From Candidatus Merdisoma merdipullorum (GTDB lineage Bacteria; Bacillota; Clostridia; Lachnospirales; Lachnospiraceae), in contig DVLE01000001.1 in NCBI GenBank assembly GCA_018715645.1, positions 1 to 64,000 of the forward strand: 64,000 nt of DNA, in the 5' to 3' direction. A program made the position numbers and the translations under genes. The notes under the pieces are model-generated. The model ran no database searches and was not told the DNA's origin. It saw nothing but the letters and a program-made list of their open reading frames with translations. Of this stretch, positions 1 through 8,770 are shown piece after piece (the first letter of the stretch is position 1; each line of letters opens with the position of its first letter).

Positions 1-315
1 TACGGTCCTAACAACGACGGCGTTACCGACTACAATGACACCGACTACGGCCCCAACAACGACGGCGTTACCGACTACAACGACACTGACTACGGTCCTA
101 ACAACGACGGCGTTACCGACTACAATGACACCGACTACGGCCCCAACAACGACGGCGTTACCGACTACAACGACACCGACTACGGCCCCAACAATGACGG
201 CGTTACCAATTATGACGACACCGACTACGGCCCCAACAACGACGGCGTTACCAATTATGACGACACCGACTACGGCCCCAACAACGACGGCGTTACCAAT
301 TATGACGACGGCGGC
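1..315 (+). repeat. 45-bp tandem repeat, about 7 units, encoding YGPNNDGVTDYNDTD
   Basis: Units start at 1, 46, 91, 136, 181, 226 and 271. Confidence 0.95.
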
Positions 316-411
316 GCCACAAATTACGGCAGCACAAACTACGACGACGGCGGCACCACCAACTACGGAAGCAGCAACTACGACGACGGCGGCAGCGATT
401 ACGACGACTAA
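1..411 (+). CDS. C-terminal part of an Asp/Asn/Tyr/Gly-rich tandem-repeat protein (5' end outside window)
   Basis: Frame 1 is open from base 1 to TAA at 409-411 and encodes (YGPNNDGVTDYNDTD)n then NYDDGG-type repeats. Most differences between 45-bp units (GGT/GGC, CCT/CCC, AAT/AAC, ACC/ACT) are synonymous in this frame but not in the frame of listed ORF 35..457. Confidence 0.8.
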   Translation, partial: YGPNNDGVTDYNDTDYGPNNDGVTDYNDTDYGPNNDGVTDYNDTDYGPNNDGVTDYNDTDYGPNNDGVTNYDDTDYGPNNDGVTNYDDTDYGPNNDGVTNYDDGGATNYGSTNYDDGGTTNYGSSNYDDGGSDYDD

Positions 412-501
412 GCTGTATCTCGCGCAGCTTCCCCGCGAGACGCCGTATGCCGCATGACGGGATCTCCCGCAGTCCGCTGACGTTTCCGCGAGGAAAAAAT
501 C

Positions 502-1944
502 ATGAGAAAGCAATGGCACAGCAATAAAATTTTTCTTGGAACGGCAAGCCTTATCCTTCTGTTCATTGTCCTGTTCACATCAGGAAGCAGAACCGCTCCA
601 AAAAATGACTCCCTGCCGGATTACGCATCGCGGCTGTTCGACGACAGCCGCGTACATACTATCGACATCCAGATCGATGACTGGAAGGCCTTTGTCAAAA
701 ATGCTTCCAACGAGGAGTATGTATCCTGCACAGTCGAAATCGACGGGGAGACCTTTTCCCATATCGGTCTGCGGGCCAAGGGAAACAATTCTCTGCATCT
801 TACGGAGTCCTACGGCCTGTCCCGCTACAGCCTCAAGCTGGAATTCGATCAGTTCCGGGACGGCGGCAATTATTACGGACTTGACAAGCTTTCCCTGGAT
901 GCTTCTTTTCAGGACAATTCCTACCTGAAAACGTATATGACCTACGACATGATGAATTTCATGGGAGTTCCCACGCCGCTGTGCAGCTATGTCTGGGTGA
1001 CTGTAAACGGAGAAGACTGGGGACTGTTTCTCGCCATAGAAGAACCAGAGGAAGCCTTCGCCAGGAGAAATTTTGGCTTAGACCACGGAATGCTCTATAA
1101 GCCTGACTACCGCTCTCTGAATGACGAAAACGCCGACATCGCTTTGAAGTACATCGACGACAATCCGGACAGCTATCCCGGCATCTTTGACAATGCCAAA
1201 TTTACAGTCGGCTCCGACGACCAGTCTCGTCTGATCGAAGCCCTGAAAACGCTGTCCACGGGAGAAGATCTGGAAACAGCAATCAATACAGACGAGGTAC
1301 TCCGGTATTTTACGGTTCAGGTCTTCGTCATGAACTGGGACAGCTATATCGGATACACCGGCCACAATTATTTTCTATACGAGAAGGACGGCATCTTGAG
1401 CATTCTGCCATGGGATTATAACCTGGCCTTTGGCACCTACGCATTGGGAATGACAAATCCCATCAAAGATCCGACCCTCCTCATCAACTATCCTGTCAAC
1501 ACCCCGGCGGAAGGGGAGGTCATGCTGAACCGCCCTCTGTATCACAATCTGATGCAGAATGGCACGTATTTTACTCAGTATCACGAATACTTCGATCTGT
1601 TTCTGACCGACTACTTTGAGAATGGACGTTTTGAAGAAAAGCTCCGGCAAACGGAGGCTCTGATCGCGCCTTATGTGCAGAACGATCCCACTGCCTTCTG
1701 TTCCTACGAAGACCACAGGCTTGCCGTAGATACTTTGGAACAGGTCTGCCTGCTCCGGGCAGAAAGCATCCGGGGACAGCTTGAAGGTACGATTCCTTCC
1801 ACGCTCCGGGAACAGGCGGAACATCCTTCGGTTAAAGTCGACGCCTCACATATTCGTTTGGAGGAGCTTGGGGATTTTGATGATCTGGAAAGCGCAAAAG
1901 AAAGGCAGAACACGGCGCTGGAAGCTATTCCGCCGACAGAATAG
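502..1944 (+). CDS. cotH: CotH-family (spore coat protein H-like) kinase
   Basis: N-terminal signal/TM segment; CotH-like motifs RAKGNNSL, YLKTYMTYDMMNFMGVPTP, VTVNGEDWGLFLAIEEPEEAF, LPWDYNLAFG. Confidence 0.85.
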   Translation: MRKQWHSNKIFLGTASLILLFIVLFTSGSRTAPKNDSLPDYASRLFDDSRVHTIDIQIDDWKAFVKNASNEEYVSCTVEIDGETFSHIGLRAKGNNSLHLTESYGLSRYSLKLEFDQFRDGGNYYGLDKLSLDASFQDNSYLKTYMTYDMMNFMGVPTPLCSYVWVTVNGEDWGLFLAIEEPEEAFARRNFGLDHGMLYKPDYRSLNDENADIALKYIDDNPDSYPGIFDNAKFTVGSDDQSRLIEALKTLSTGEDLETAINTDEVLRYFTVQVFVMNWDSYIGYTGHNYFLYEKDGILSILPWDYNLAFGTYALGMTNPIKDPTLLINYPVNTPAEGEVMLNRPLYHNLMQNGTYFTQYHEYFDLFLTDYFENGRFEEKLRQTEALIAPYVQNDPTAFCSYEDHRLAVDTLEQVCLLRAESIRGQLEGTIPSTLREQAEHPSVKVDASHIRLEELGDFDDLESAKERQNTALEAIPPTE

Positions 1945-2021
1945 CTTCCGGCGCCAGCCGCTCTTTATCCGCTCTGAAGGCGGCAGTATCCGTGTACAGG
2001 CCATAAAGCCAAAGGTATCCC

Positions 2022-2672
2022 TTACATAGGGCAGATATGATTTGCTGAAATGACAAAAGCGAACAATTCCTTTTTCCCAGGTACCATGCGAATATCTACG
2101 TACCGCCCTATTTTCAGACTTTCAAGAATTCTGTCATTCAGATACATACGTCTTCTAGCCGTGGAGGTTTCCTTGTCTCCGCTGAAAAACCGAATCGTAA
2201 CTTCCGCTTCCCGTTCTCCACATTCCGCCTTTCCCGTCAGCCGAAGATTCTCCAGCAGAGCTTTTTTCTCCACACCCCTTCTGTTGATCTCCCGGCGCTC
2301 CTCCAGAGGCGTACCGCCAGGATGTTTGCTGCATTCATGCCGGTCCAGCAGTTCCTGGATATGAGCTTCATCCGGATAGCTGTCAAGAATAGCCTGCCCT
2401 TTATCCTTTGGATTATAACGAAGCGGAATCGCTGCTCCCGGAGTCAGAAGAGAAAGCTGCTGCCATGTCACAGGATGTTCCAGAAAGGTTTCAAATACAC
2501 TTCCTTCCTCATCCAGGGCATGTACAAAAATGCGCATCAGAGGAACAGTTCCAGCCAGCTTTCCTGTACGCCGTACGCCGCTGATAAAGCCTACGGTCTG
2601 CGCCGTGCATCTCTGTCTGTAAGCCCGGCGTCCCGCCGCAAATCTCCGAAATATAGAACCGCAGATATTCAT
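2022..2672 (-). CDS. hypothetical protein
   Basis: Long ORF; AGGAGGAAAAGAG upstream of ATG at 2672. Family not recognised. Confidence 0.6.
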   Translation of the reverse strand: MNICGSIFRRFAAGRRAYRQRCTAQTVGFISGVRRTGKLAGTVPLMRIFVHALDEEGSVFETFLEHPVTWQQLSLLTPGAAIPLRYNPKDKGQAILDSYPDEAHIQELLDRHECSKHPGGTPLEERREINRRGVEKKALLENLRLTGKAECGEREAEVTIRFFSGDKETSTARRRMYLNDRILESLKIGRYVDIRMVPGKKELFAFVISANHICPM

Positions 2673-2982
2673 CTCTTTTCCTCCTGACTGCACACGGCTT
2701 CCGGATGGACGCCGTCTTAAGACTGCTTTGATGCTTGTTCTGCTCTTATTATACGAAGCTCTATGAAAAAAGCGCTATCTGTATCCGGTTAAAAATATGT
2801 AAAATTCCGCTGCTCTTTCTCAGCTTTCTTTCCGCCAGCCCTTCCTTCTTTTTCTCCCATTGCTCTGCAGTCTGCAATGAGTTATACTTGGTTTATGTGT
2901 TTATGCGCAGGACAGAGACAAATCTGAATCCATATATCCTGTCATACACATCTTCAGAACATACGGAGAAAGGGGCTTTGCT

Positions 2983-3987
2983 ATGACCGCGCCGGAGGCG
3001 TATCAGATACTTGGACTTCCCATCGGGAGCGATTTCAGCGAGATAAAAAAGAAGTACCGCCGTCTCATGCTGCAGGTACATCCCGACGCAGGCAGCCGCA
3101 CAGGCGCCGTCCTGGCAGCACGCGCCCAGGAAATAAATGTCGCTTACTCTGTTTTAAAGAGACTGGCCTGCAGCGGAGATTCTTTTGTTTTCCAGTCAAA
3201 CGGCGGCTTCGCGCAGGAAGGGTATTCTTCTTGCGGGTATCAGACGAAAAAGAAAGAGCGTTCCGCCTGGAACGCCCCCATAAACCAATGCGCTTACCGG
3301 GAACGGGAAATCCTTCACTATGCGGAAGATTCCGAAGGTATGACTCTTGGAAGCTTCCGCATCGCAAAAGGGAAATATCTGTGGATCACAGAGGAGGATT
3401 TTCCCTTATTTCTCCTGAGCGTCTACCGCTGCGGAAAAGAAATCCTGGATGAGATTGACTTTAGCCGGCGGCAGGAACCGGAGCCCGCAGTTCGTCAGCA
3501 AATCCACGCAGAGCTGGTCTATCTGCTGGCTCAGCAGTTTATCGACGGCACCGCTTTGCTGCGTGAGCTTGCGAAAAGAGCTTCCGGGAAGACGGACAGC
3601 GACGTTTTTTATCTCCCGGCCATGCTGGAAAACACCGGCCTTTATCCTGTATCATATGAAGAAGCTCTTTTTCCTTCCAGACTTCAAAAGCACCGCCTGT
3701 ACCTGAAAAACAGCTCAGGTCAGGAGCTTGGCTATCTCTCCTTTCCGGACGATCGCCTGTATTATGTGGTCATTCCGCTCTTTGAACAGCGCCGGGCTCA
3801 GGTACGGATACAGACCGCAGAGCAGCAGTCCGGCTGGCCGGCAGGCGGCAGACGCAAAAAAGACGCCGGCGCTTACCGGCGTCTCCACCTGTGGATCAAG
3901 CTTTCCTCCGGAGAACAAAACGGTCTGCCCGAAAACCTGAATCTGCAGATTGAGCAGCTTCTGAAACGCTACCGGCAGAGCCCTTAA
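2983..3987 (+). CDS. J-domain (DnaJ-like) protein
   Basis: N-terminal AYQILGLPIGSDFSEIKKKYRRLMLQVHPDAG with the HPD motif. Confidence 0.8.
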   Translation: MTAPEAYQILGLPIGSDFSEIKKKYRRLMLQVHPDAGSRTGAVLAARAQEINVAYSVLKRLACSGDSFVFQSNGGFAQEGYSSCGYQTKKKERSAWNAPINQCAYREREILHYAEDSEGMTLGSFRIAKGKYLWITEEDFPLFLLSVYRCGKEILDEIDFSRRQEPEPAVRQQIHAELVYLLAQQFIDGTALLRELAKRASGKTDSDVFYLPAMLENTGLYPVSYEEALFPSRLQKHRLYLKNSSGQELGYLSFPDDRLYYVVIPLFEQRRAQVRIQTAEQQSGWPAGGRRKKDAGAYRRLHLWIKLSSGEQNGLPENLNLQIEQLLKRYRQSP

Positions 3988-4056
3988 GTTCTTTGTTCCT
4001 ATTTTGCAAAACCGCATACGAACGAATACCCGGCATATCCGCGCAGAACCTTCTTC

Positions 4057-4707
4057 TCACGAGCGCTCGATACATCTGCGCAGCTTTGCTACGCTTTCGG
4101 CTATCTGCATGGCTCCTGCCTGCGAAAGCTCCTCGCGGCTTCCGTATCCATACAGAACTCCAATGGAATCCAGACCATTTTCCCGCGCGCCCTGGATGTC
4201 ATTTTCCCGATCTCCAACCATCACAGCCCCCGACAGTTCCCGCAGTCTCGCGCGTTCCAGCGCATAGCGGATCACATCTCCCTTCTCCACGCGGCTCCCA
4301 TCCATCGTGGCTCCCGCTATGATGTCAAAATAAGAAGCGAGATGAAAATGCTCCAGGACATGAATCGCTGAAGGCTCCGGCTTTGACGTGGCCACAATCG
4401 CGCGCCTCCCCGTATCCTGGAGCCAGATAAGAAGGTCCTCGATTCCTTCATACACCCGGTTTTCATAAATTCCCCTTTCATGGTAATATTCCCGGTAGTA
4501 TTCGATAGCCTTTTCGCATTCTTTCGGTGAAAATCCGTAGTATTTCGCAAAAGACTGAGCGAGGGGCGGTCCTACGAATTTATTCAGCGCCGTCCTGTCT
4601 TTTTCCGTAATATTCCATTTTTTCAGCGCATAGGCTACGGAATTTGTGATGCCGATTCCCGAATCCGTCAACGTCCCGTCCAAATCAAACAAGATCGTCC
4701 TGTACAT
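4057..4707 (-). CDS. HAD-family hydrolase, phosphoglycolate phosphatase-like
   Basis: MYRTILFDLDGTLTDSG (DxDxT), VATSKP, VMVGDRENDIQGA. Confidence 0.9.
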   Translation of the reverse strand: MYRTILFDLDGTLTDSGIGITNSVAYALKKWNITEKDRTALNKFVGPPLAQSFAKYYGFSPKECEKAIEYYREYYHERGIYENRVYEGIEDLLIWLQDTGRRAIVATSKPEPSAIHVLEHFHLASYFDIIAGATMDGSRVEKGDVIRYALERARLRELSGAVMVGDRENDIQGARENGLDSIGVLYGYGSREELSQAGAMQIAESVAKLRRCIERS

Positions 4708-4759
4708 TTCCTTCCTCCTCTATTTTCCGGCTGCCAAAAATGCTGGAAGCCCGATCTTT

Positions 4760-5215
4760 CTACCTTGCTTCCAGCATCTCACAATATTCCGCCAGCCTGT
4801 CGTTGATGGCGGAAAATACTCTGTAAAAGGCTGCCTCCCGTTCCGTCGTGAGATCACCTCTTATCTTCCCTACAATATCCTCTATCAGCACGTCGACCTT
4901 TTTTGCGACCTCCTGTCCATGTTCCGTAAGCACGATCTTGGAGCGCCACCGGCGTTTTGCCTCTGTTCCTTCATAGGACACATACCCCTTCTCCGCGAGA
5001 CTGTCCACAGTCCTTGAGATAGCGGCCTTATCCTCACAGCAGCGAGAAGAAAGTTCCGTTACGGTAAGGCCCTCCGGATGTTTCCCCAAAACCACCATAC
5101 ACATGACATGGATCCCTTTGATCCCAAAAGTTCCGCTCTCTACTTTTTTGATCTGCTGGACGTATTTATATGCGCGCGTAACTGACATGACAAAAAGTTC
5201 AAATCTGTCTTCCAT
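4760..5215 (-). CDS. MarR-family transcriptional regulator (candidate FabT-like regulator of the adjacent operon)
   Basis: Winged-HTH pattern LTVTELSSRCCEDKAAISRTVDSLAEKGYVSYEG; position at the end of the fab operon. Confidence 0.85.
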   Translation of the reverse strand: MEDRFELFVMSVTRAYKYVQQIKKVESGTFGIKGIHVMCMVVLGKHPEGLTVTELSSRCCEDKAAISRTVDSLAEKGYVSYEGTEAKRRWRSKIVLTEHGQEVAKKVDVLIEDIVGKIRGDLTTEREAAFYRVFSAINDRLAEYCEMLEAR

Positions 5216-5256
5216 ATCACAAACACACCTTCCTGTCTCGTAACCAACAACTGCAT

Positions 5257-5403
5257 CCGGACCGGCGCTGGTATAATAGCTATCGCTATTATACCATGTC
5301 CTGCGGACATGATAAATGGATGCACACGGTCCGGCAGGGAATCGCCTCCCTCCGGTCGGCGCCGGACCGGCGCTGGTATAATAGCTATCGCTATTATACC
5401 ATG
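5257..5403. repeat. Palindromic intergenic repeat, two identical 42-bp copies (5257-5298, 5362-5403)
   Basis: Both copies read ccggaccggcgctggtataatagctatcgctattataccatg; each holds the perfect inverted repeat GGTATAATAGC-TATC-GCTATTATACC (5270-5295, 5375-5400). Confidence 0.95.
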
Positions 5404-5417
5404 GATAATCCGCGGGT

Positions 5418-7067
5418 TCAACCGGCCGCTCTTACGCTGTCCTCGCGGAGCCGGGCTTTCCGTATCTTGCCGCTGATGGTTTTGGGCATCTCGTCTACAA
5501 ATTCCACCATGCGTACCCATTTGTACTCGGCCAGCTCAGAATTGCAGAATTCCCGAATCTCTTTGTCAAGCTTCCGGGAAGCTGTGTAGCCGGGGCCAAG
5601 TACGACGACTGCCTTGATGGCCTGACCTCTGAGCTTATCCGGCACGCCGATGACGCTGCACTCTGCCACAGCCGGATGCTTCATCAGTACGTTTTCCACC
5701 TCGTAAGGCCCGATGCGGAAGCCGCCGCTCTTGATGATGTCGTCAAAGCGTCCGTGAAACCAGTAGTAACCGTCCTCGTCGCGCCATACCGCATCTCCTG
5801 TATGGTACACGCCGTTTCTCCAGACCTTCTGATACCGTTCCTCATCATCGAGATAAGCGCAGAAGATTCCCAAAGGCCGCTTTCCGTCCTTCGGAACCAC
5901 GCAGACCTCTCCGATCTCTCCGTCCGGCACAGGCTTTCCGTCCTTGCCCAGCAGTTCAATCTGATACATGGGTGAAGGCTGGCCAAGGGAACCGTCCTTC
6001 GACGCCATACCTGTAAAGTTGGCCAGGAGAAGCGTCGTCTCCGTCTGACCGTAGCCCTCCCGGAGCGTAAGGCCCGTCTGTTTTTCAAAGCGTTCAAACA
6101 CTTCCTCGCTCAGATATTCTCCCGCTGTCACGGCATGTTTCACCGAGGGAACCGCCGGAGCGTCCTTGCGCGTCAGATAACGGTAAACCGTAGGCGGCGC
6201 GCAGAACGAGGTCACGCCGTATCGGTTGATCACTGCGGCAAGCTGCTTGGGCTCAAAATTGTCAAAGTCATATACCATGACCGCGCTGCCTACAAGCCAC
6301 TGTCCATAGAGCTTTCCCCAGGACGCCTTGGCCCAGCCGGTCTCGGAAATCGTAAAATGAAGTCCCCCGTCTTCCGCGTGCTGCCAATACTTGGCCGTCA
6401 CATAATGTGCCAGCGGATAGGTGAAATCATGAATGACGCCTTTCGGATAACCGGAGGTTCCTGAAGTAAAGTACATGACCATGTGATCCGTAGCCTTCGT
6501 TTCTATACGCGCAAGCTCTGCCGAAGCATGCTTACACGCCTCCGTAAAGTTCTCAAATCCGGGGACATTCTCCTTTACCGTCCACAGCAGGCAGTCCGCA
6601 TCCAATTCCTCCACGGCTTCCCGGACTTTTTCCGGCACCTCGTCGAGAGGCGTACAGATCACAGCCCTGACTTTCCCGCTGCGGATCCGGTAGACAAAAT
6701 CTTCTGTCGTCAGCATATGTGTGACCGGAATCAGCACAGCCCCAATCTTATGGAGAGCCACAGAGAGAAACCAGTATTCATAATGGCGCTTCAGCGCCAG
6801 CATCACGCGGTCGCCCCGCCGGATTCCCGCCTTCAGCAGAACATTCGCAGCCCGGTTGCTCTGCTCCCGAATGTCCGCAAAGGTGAAAATATGTTCCTCA
6901 TGCTCCGTGTTGCACCAGACAAGCGCGCGTTTATCCGGGGTTTCCTCCGCCATTGCGTCCACCACGTCGTAGCCGAAGTTAAAATTATCCGGCCACTGCA
7001 CCTGGAGGTCTGTCAGACGTCCGTTTTCATCTAAGGTTTCTTTAAAAAAGTTCTGAACGATACTCAT
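5418..7067 (-). CDS. AMP-binding acyl-CoA synthetase (medium-chain/ACSM-like)
   Basis: YFTSGTSGYPKG, YGQTE, YHTGD, GRFDDIIKSGGFRIGPYEVE, KTISGKIRK. Confidence 0.9.
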   Translation of the reverse strand: MSIVQNFFKETLDENGRLTDLQVQWPDNFNFGYDVVDAMAEETPDKRALVWCNTEHEEHIFTFADIREQSNRAANVLLKAGIRRGDRVMLALKRHYEYWFLSVALHKIGAVLIPVTHMLTTEDFVYRIRSGKVRAVICTPLDEVPEKVREAVEELDADCLLWTVKENVPGFENFTEACKHASAELARIETKATDHMVMYFTSGTSGYPKGVIHDFTYPLAHYVTAKYWQHAEDGGLHFTISETGWAKASWGKLYGQWLVGSAVMVYDFDNFEPKQLAAVINRYGVTSFCAPPTVYRYLTRKDAPAVPSVKHAVTAGEYLSEEVFERFEKQTGLTLREGYGQTETTLLLANFTGMASKDGSLGQPSPMYQIELLGKDGKPVPDGEIGEVCVVPKDGKRPLGIFCAYLDDEERYQKVWRNGVYHTGDAVWRDEDGYYWFHGRFDDIIKSGGFRIGPYEVENVLMKHPAVAECSVIGVPDKLRGQAIKAVVVLGPGYTASRKLDKEIREFCNSELAEYKWVRMVEFVDEMPKTISGKIRKARLREDSVRAAG

Positions 7068-7846
7068 AAACTGCTCCTTCCAAAGCCCCGGAATCTCTCA
7101 TAACGCTGTTCTCTCAGATCAGATACCTCCAAAAGCTTTTCTATCTCCTCCGAAATTTTCCGGCGAAGCTCTGCATAAAAGACCGGCTGGCCAAGCTGCT
7201 CCTCAGAGATAATCTCCTCCACAAAGCCAAACTTCTCCGCATCCTGGGCCGTCAGCTTCAGGCAGGCCGCAGCCTCCCCCGCTTTTCCGGAATCCTTCCA
7301 CAGAATACTCGCGCAGCCTTCCGGAGAAATCACCGAATAAATGGCGTTTTCCAGCATCCATACCCGGTCCGCCACGGCCAGCGCCAGAGCGCCGCCGCTT
7401 CCGCCTTCTCCGATGAGAATCGAGATCACAGGCACAGAAAGTCCCATCATGGTCATCAGATTTTCCGCAATGGCCTGCCCCTGTCCCCTCTCCTCGGCTC
7501 CGACGCCGCAGTAGGCTCCTGAGGTATCCACAAAGCAGATCACCGGACGTCCGAATTTTTCCGCCTGCTTCATCAGGCGCAGCGCCTTACGGTAACCCTC
7601 CGGTCCCGGCGCTCCAAAGGATCTGGCCGCCCGTTCCTTCACCGTATGTCCCTTTTCGATGGCAATGACCGTCACGGGACGTCCGGAAAGCCTGGCCAGC
7701 CCGCCCACGATCGCGGCGTCGTCTGCAAAACGGCGATCTCCGTGCAGTTCAAAAAACTCCGTGAAAATCTCTTTGATATAATCAAGCCCTGTGGGGCGGT
7801 TGTTGCCCCTGGCAATTTTTACACTGTCATACGCTGTCTTGTTCAT
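7064..7846 (-). CDS. accA: acetyl-CoA carboxylase carboxyltransferase subunit alpha
   Basis: FTEFFELHGDRRFADD, DTSGAYCGVGAEERGQGQAIAENL, GEGGSGGALALAVADRVWMLENAIYSVISPEGCASILWKD. Confidence 0.95.
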   Translation of the reverse strand: MNKTAYDSVKIARGNNRPTGLDYIKEIFTEFFELHGDRRFADDAAIVGGLARLSGRPVTVIAIEKGHTVKERAARSFGAPGPEGYRKALRLMKQAEKFGRPVICFVDTSGAYCGVGAEERGQGQAIAENLMTMMGLSVPVISILIGEGGSGGALALAVADRVWMLENAIYSVISPEGCASILWKDSGKAGEAAACLKLTAQDAEKFGFVEEIISEEQLGQPVFYAELRRKISEEIEKLLEVSDLREQRYERFRGFGRSSL

Positions 7847-7861
7847 GTTCCGCCTCCTGGC

Positions 7862-8761
7862 TTATCTTTCCCTGCTCCCGCCGCACGGTGCGTCCGGCTG
7901 TGAAGCGTGGCTTCCTTCCCCATGGAATCTCAAAAGCTGAGCGATCACCTTCCGCTGCCGGTTCCGTGGTACGATCGCGTCCACAAAACCATGCTCCAGC
8001 ATGGATTCCGCCGTCTGGAAGCCTTTCGGAAGGGGCTTTCGCGTGGTCTGCTCCACAACCCTGGCGCCTGCGAAGCCAATGGTCGCTCCAGGCTCTGCCA
8101 GAATAATATCGCCTTCCATGCCAAAGCTTGCCGTCACCCCGCCCGTCGTGGGGCCTGTGAGTACCGGAAGATAGAGAAGCCCTTTCTCGCTGTGCCGCAG
8201 CACGGCTCCGCTGGTCTTGGCCATCTGCATCAGGGAAAAGAGGCCCTCCTGCATCCGGGCTCCTCCGGATACGGTAAAGCCTACCACCGGAAGCTCCTGC
8301 TCTATGGCATATTCAAAAAGCCGCACAATCCGTTCTCCGACTGCCGCTCCCATGCTTCCCATCATAAACTGAGGTTCCATGACAAAGAGGCAGCATTTCT
8401 GACCGCCTATGGCGGCAGTTCCGCAGATAACGGCTTCCTTCTCATTGCTGGCGGCCCGGACTACGGACAGCTTCTTTGTGTATCCCGGAAACTTCAGCGG
8501 ATCCGAAGACACAATATCTGAAAACATCTCCTCAAAGGAGCCTTCATCCACGGTAAAGCTAATCCGTTGTCTCGCCCCTGTGCGATAGTGATAACCGCAG
8601 CCGGGACAGGTGTTGTAGTTTTCCCAGACAGCGCTCACGGGCCAGGATCTGTGGCAGTTTGGACAGGAAGTCTCCGGATCGGTCTGATCGTCCCGGACTC
8701 TGGAACGTCCGCCCCGCTCCAGTTCATTCTGGGGACGGCGTCTGAAATTTAAGATAGGCAT
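7862..8761 (-). CDS. accD: acetyl-CoA carboxylase carboxyltransferase subunit beta
   Basis: Zinc ribbon CPNCHRS...CPGCGYH; SGGARMQEGLFSLMQMAKTSGA; GPTTGGVTASFGMEGDIILAEPGATIGFAG. Confidence 0.95.
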   Translation of the reverse strand: MPILNFRRRPQNELERGGRSRVRDDQTDPETSCPNCHRSWPVSAVWENYNTCPGCGYHYRTGARQRISFTVDEGSFEEMFSDIVSSDPLKFPGYTKKLSVVRAASNEKEAVICGTAAIGGQKCCLFVMEPQFMMGSMGAAVGERIVRLFEYAIEQELPVVGFTVSGGARMQEGLFSLMQMAKTSGAVLRHSEKGLLYLPVLTGPTTGGVTASFGMEGDIILAEPGATIGFAGARVVEQTTRKPLPKGFQTAESMLEHGFVDAIVPRNRQRKVIAQLLRFHGEGSHASQPDAPCGGSRER

Positions 8762-8770
8762 ACGCTAGTC

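Noticed and set aside
1-315. CRISPR array
   Set aside because: Units are contiguous 45-bp coding repeats with no unique spacers. No CRISPR-like array was seen elsewhere in the window.
35-457. Thr/Pro-rich ORF (MTPTTAPTTTALPTTTT...)
   Set aside because: Out-of-frame reading of the 45-bp repeat. Variation between units is mostly synonymous in frame 1 and changes amino acids in this frame.
2735-2986. 83-aa plus-strand ORF upstream of the J-domain gene
   Set aside because: Low-complexity Ser/Phe/Cys composition and overlap with the RBS of the next gene.
5140-5520. 126-aa minus-strand ORF with two GIIAIAIIPAPVR segments
   Set aside because: Overlaps the ends of two genes and owes its repeated peptide to the palindromic DNA repeat; no separate RBS or domain.
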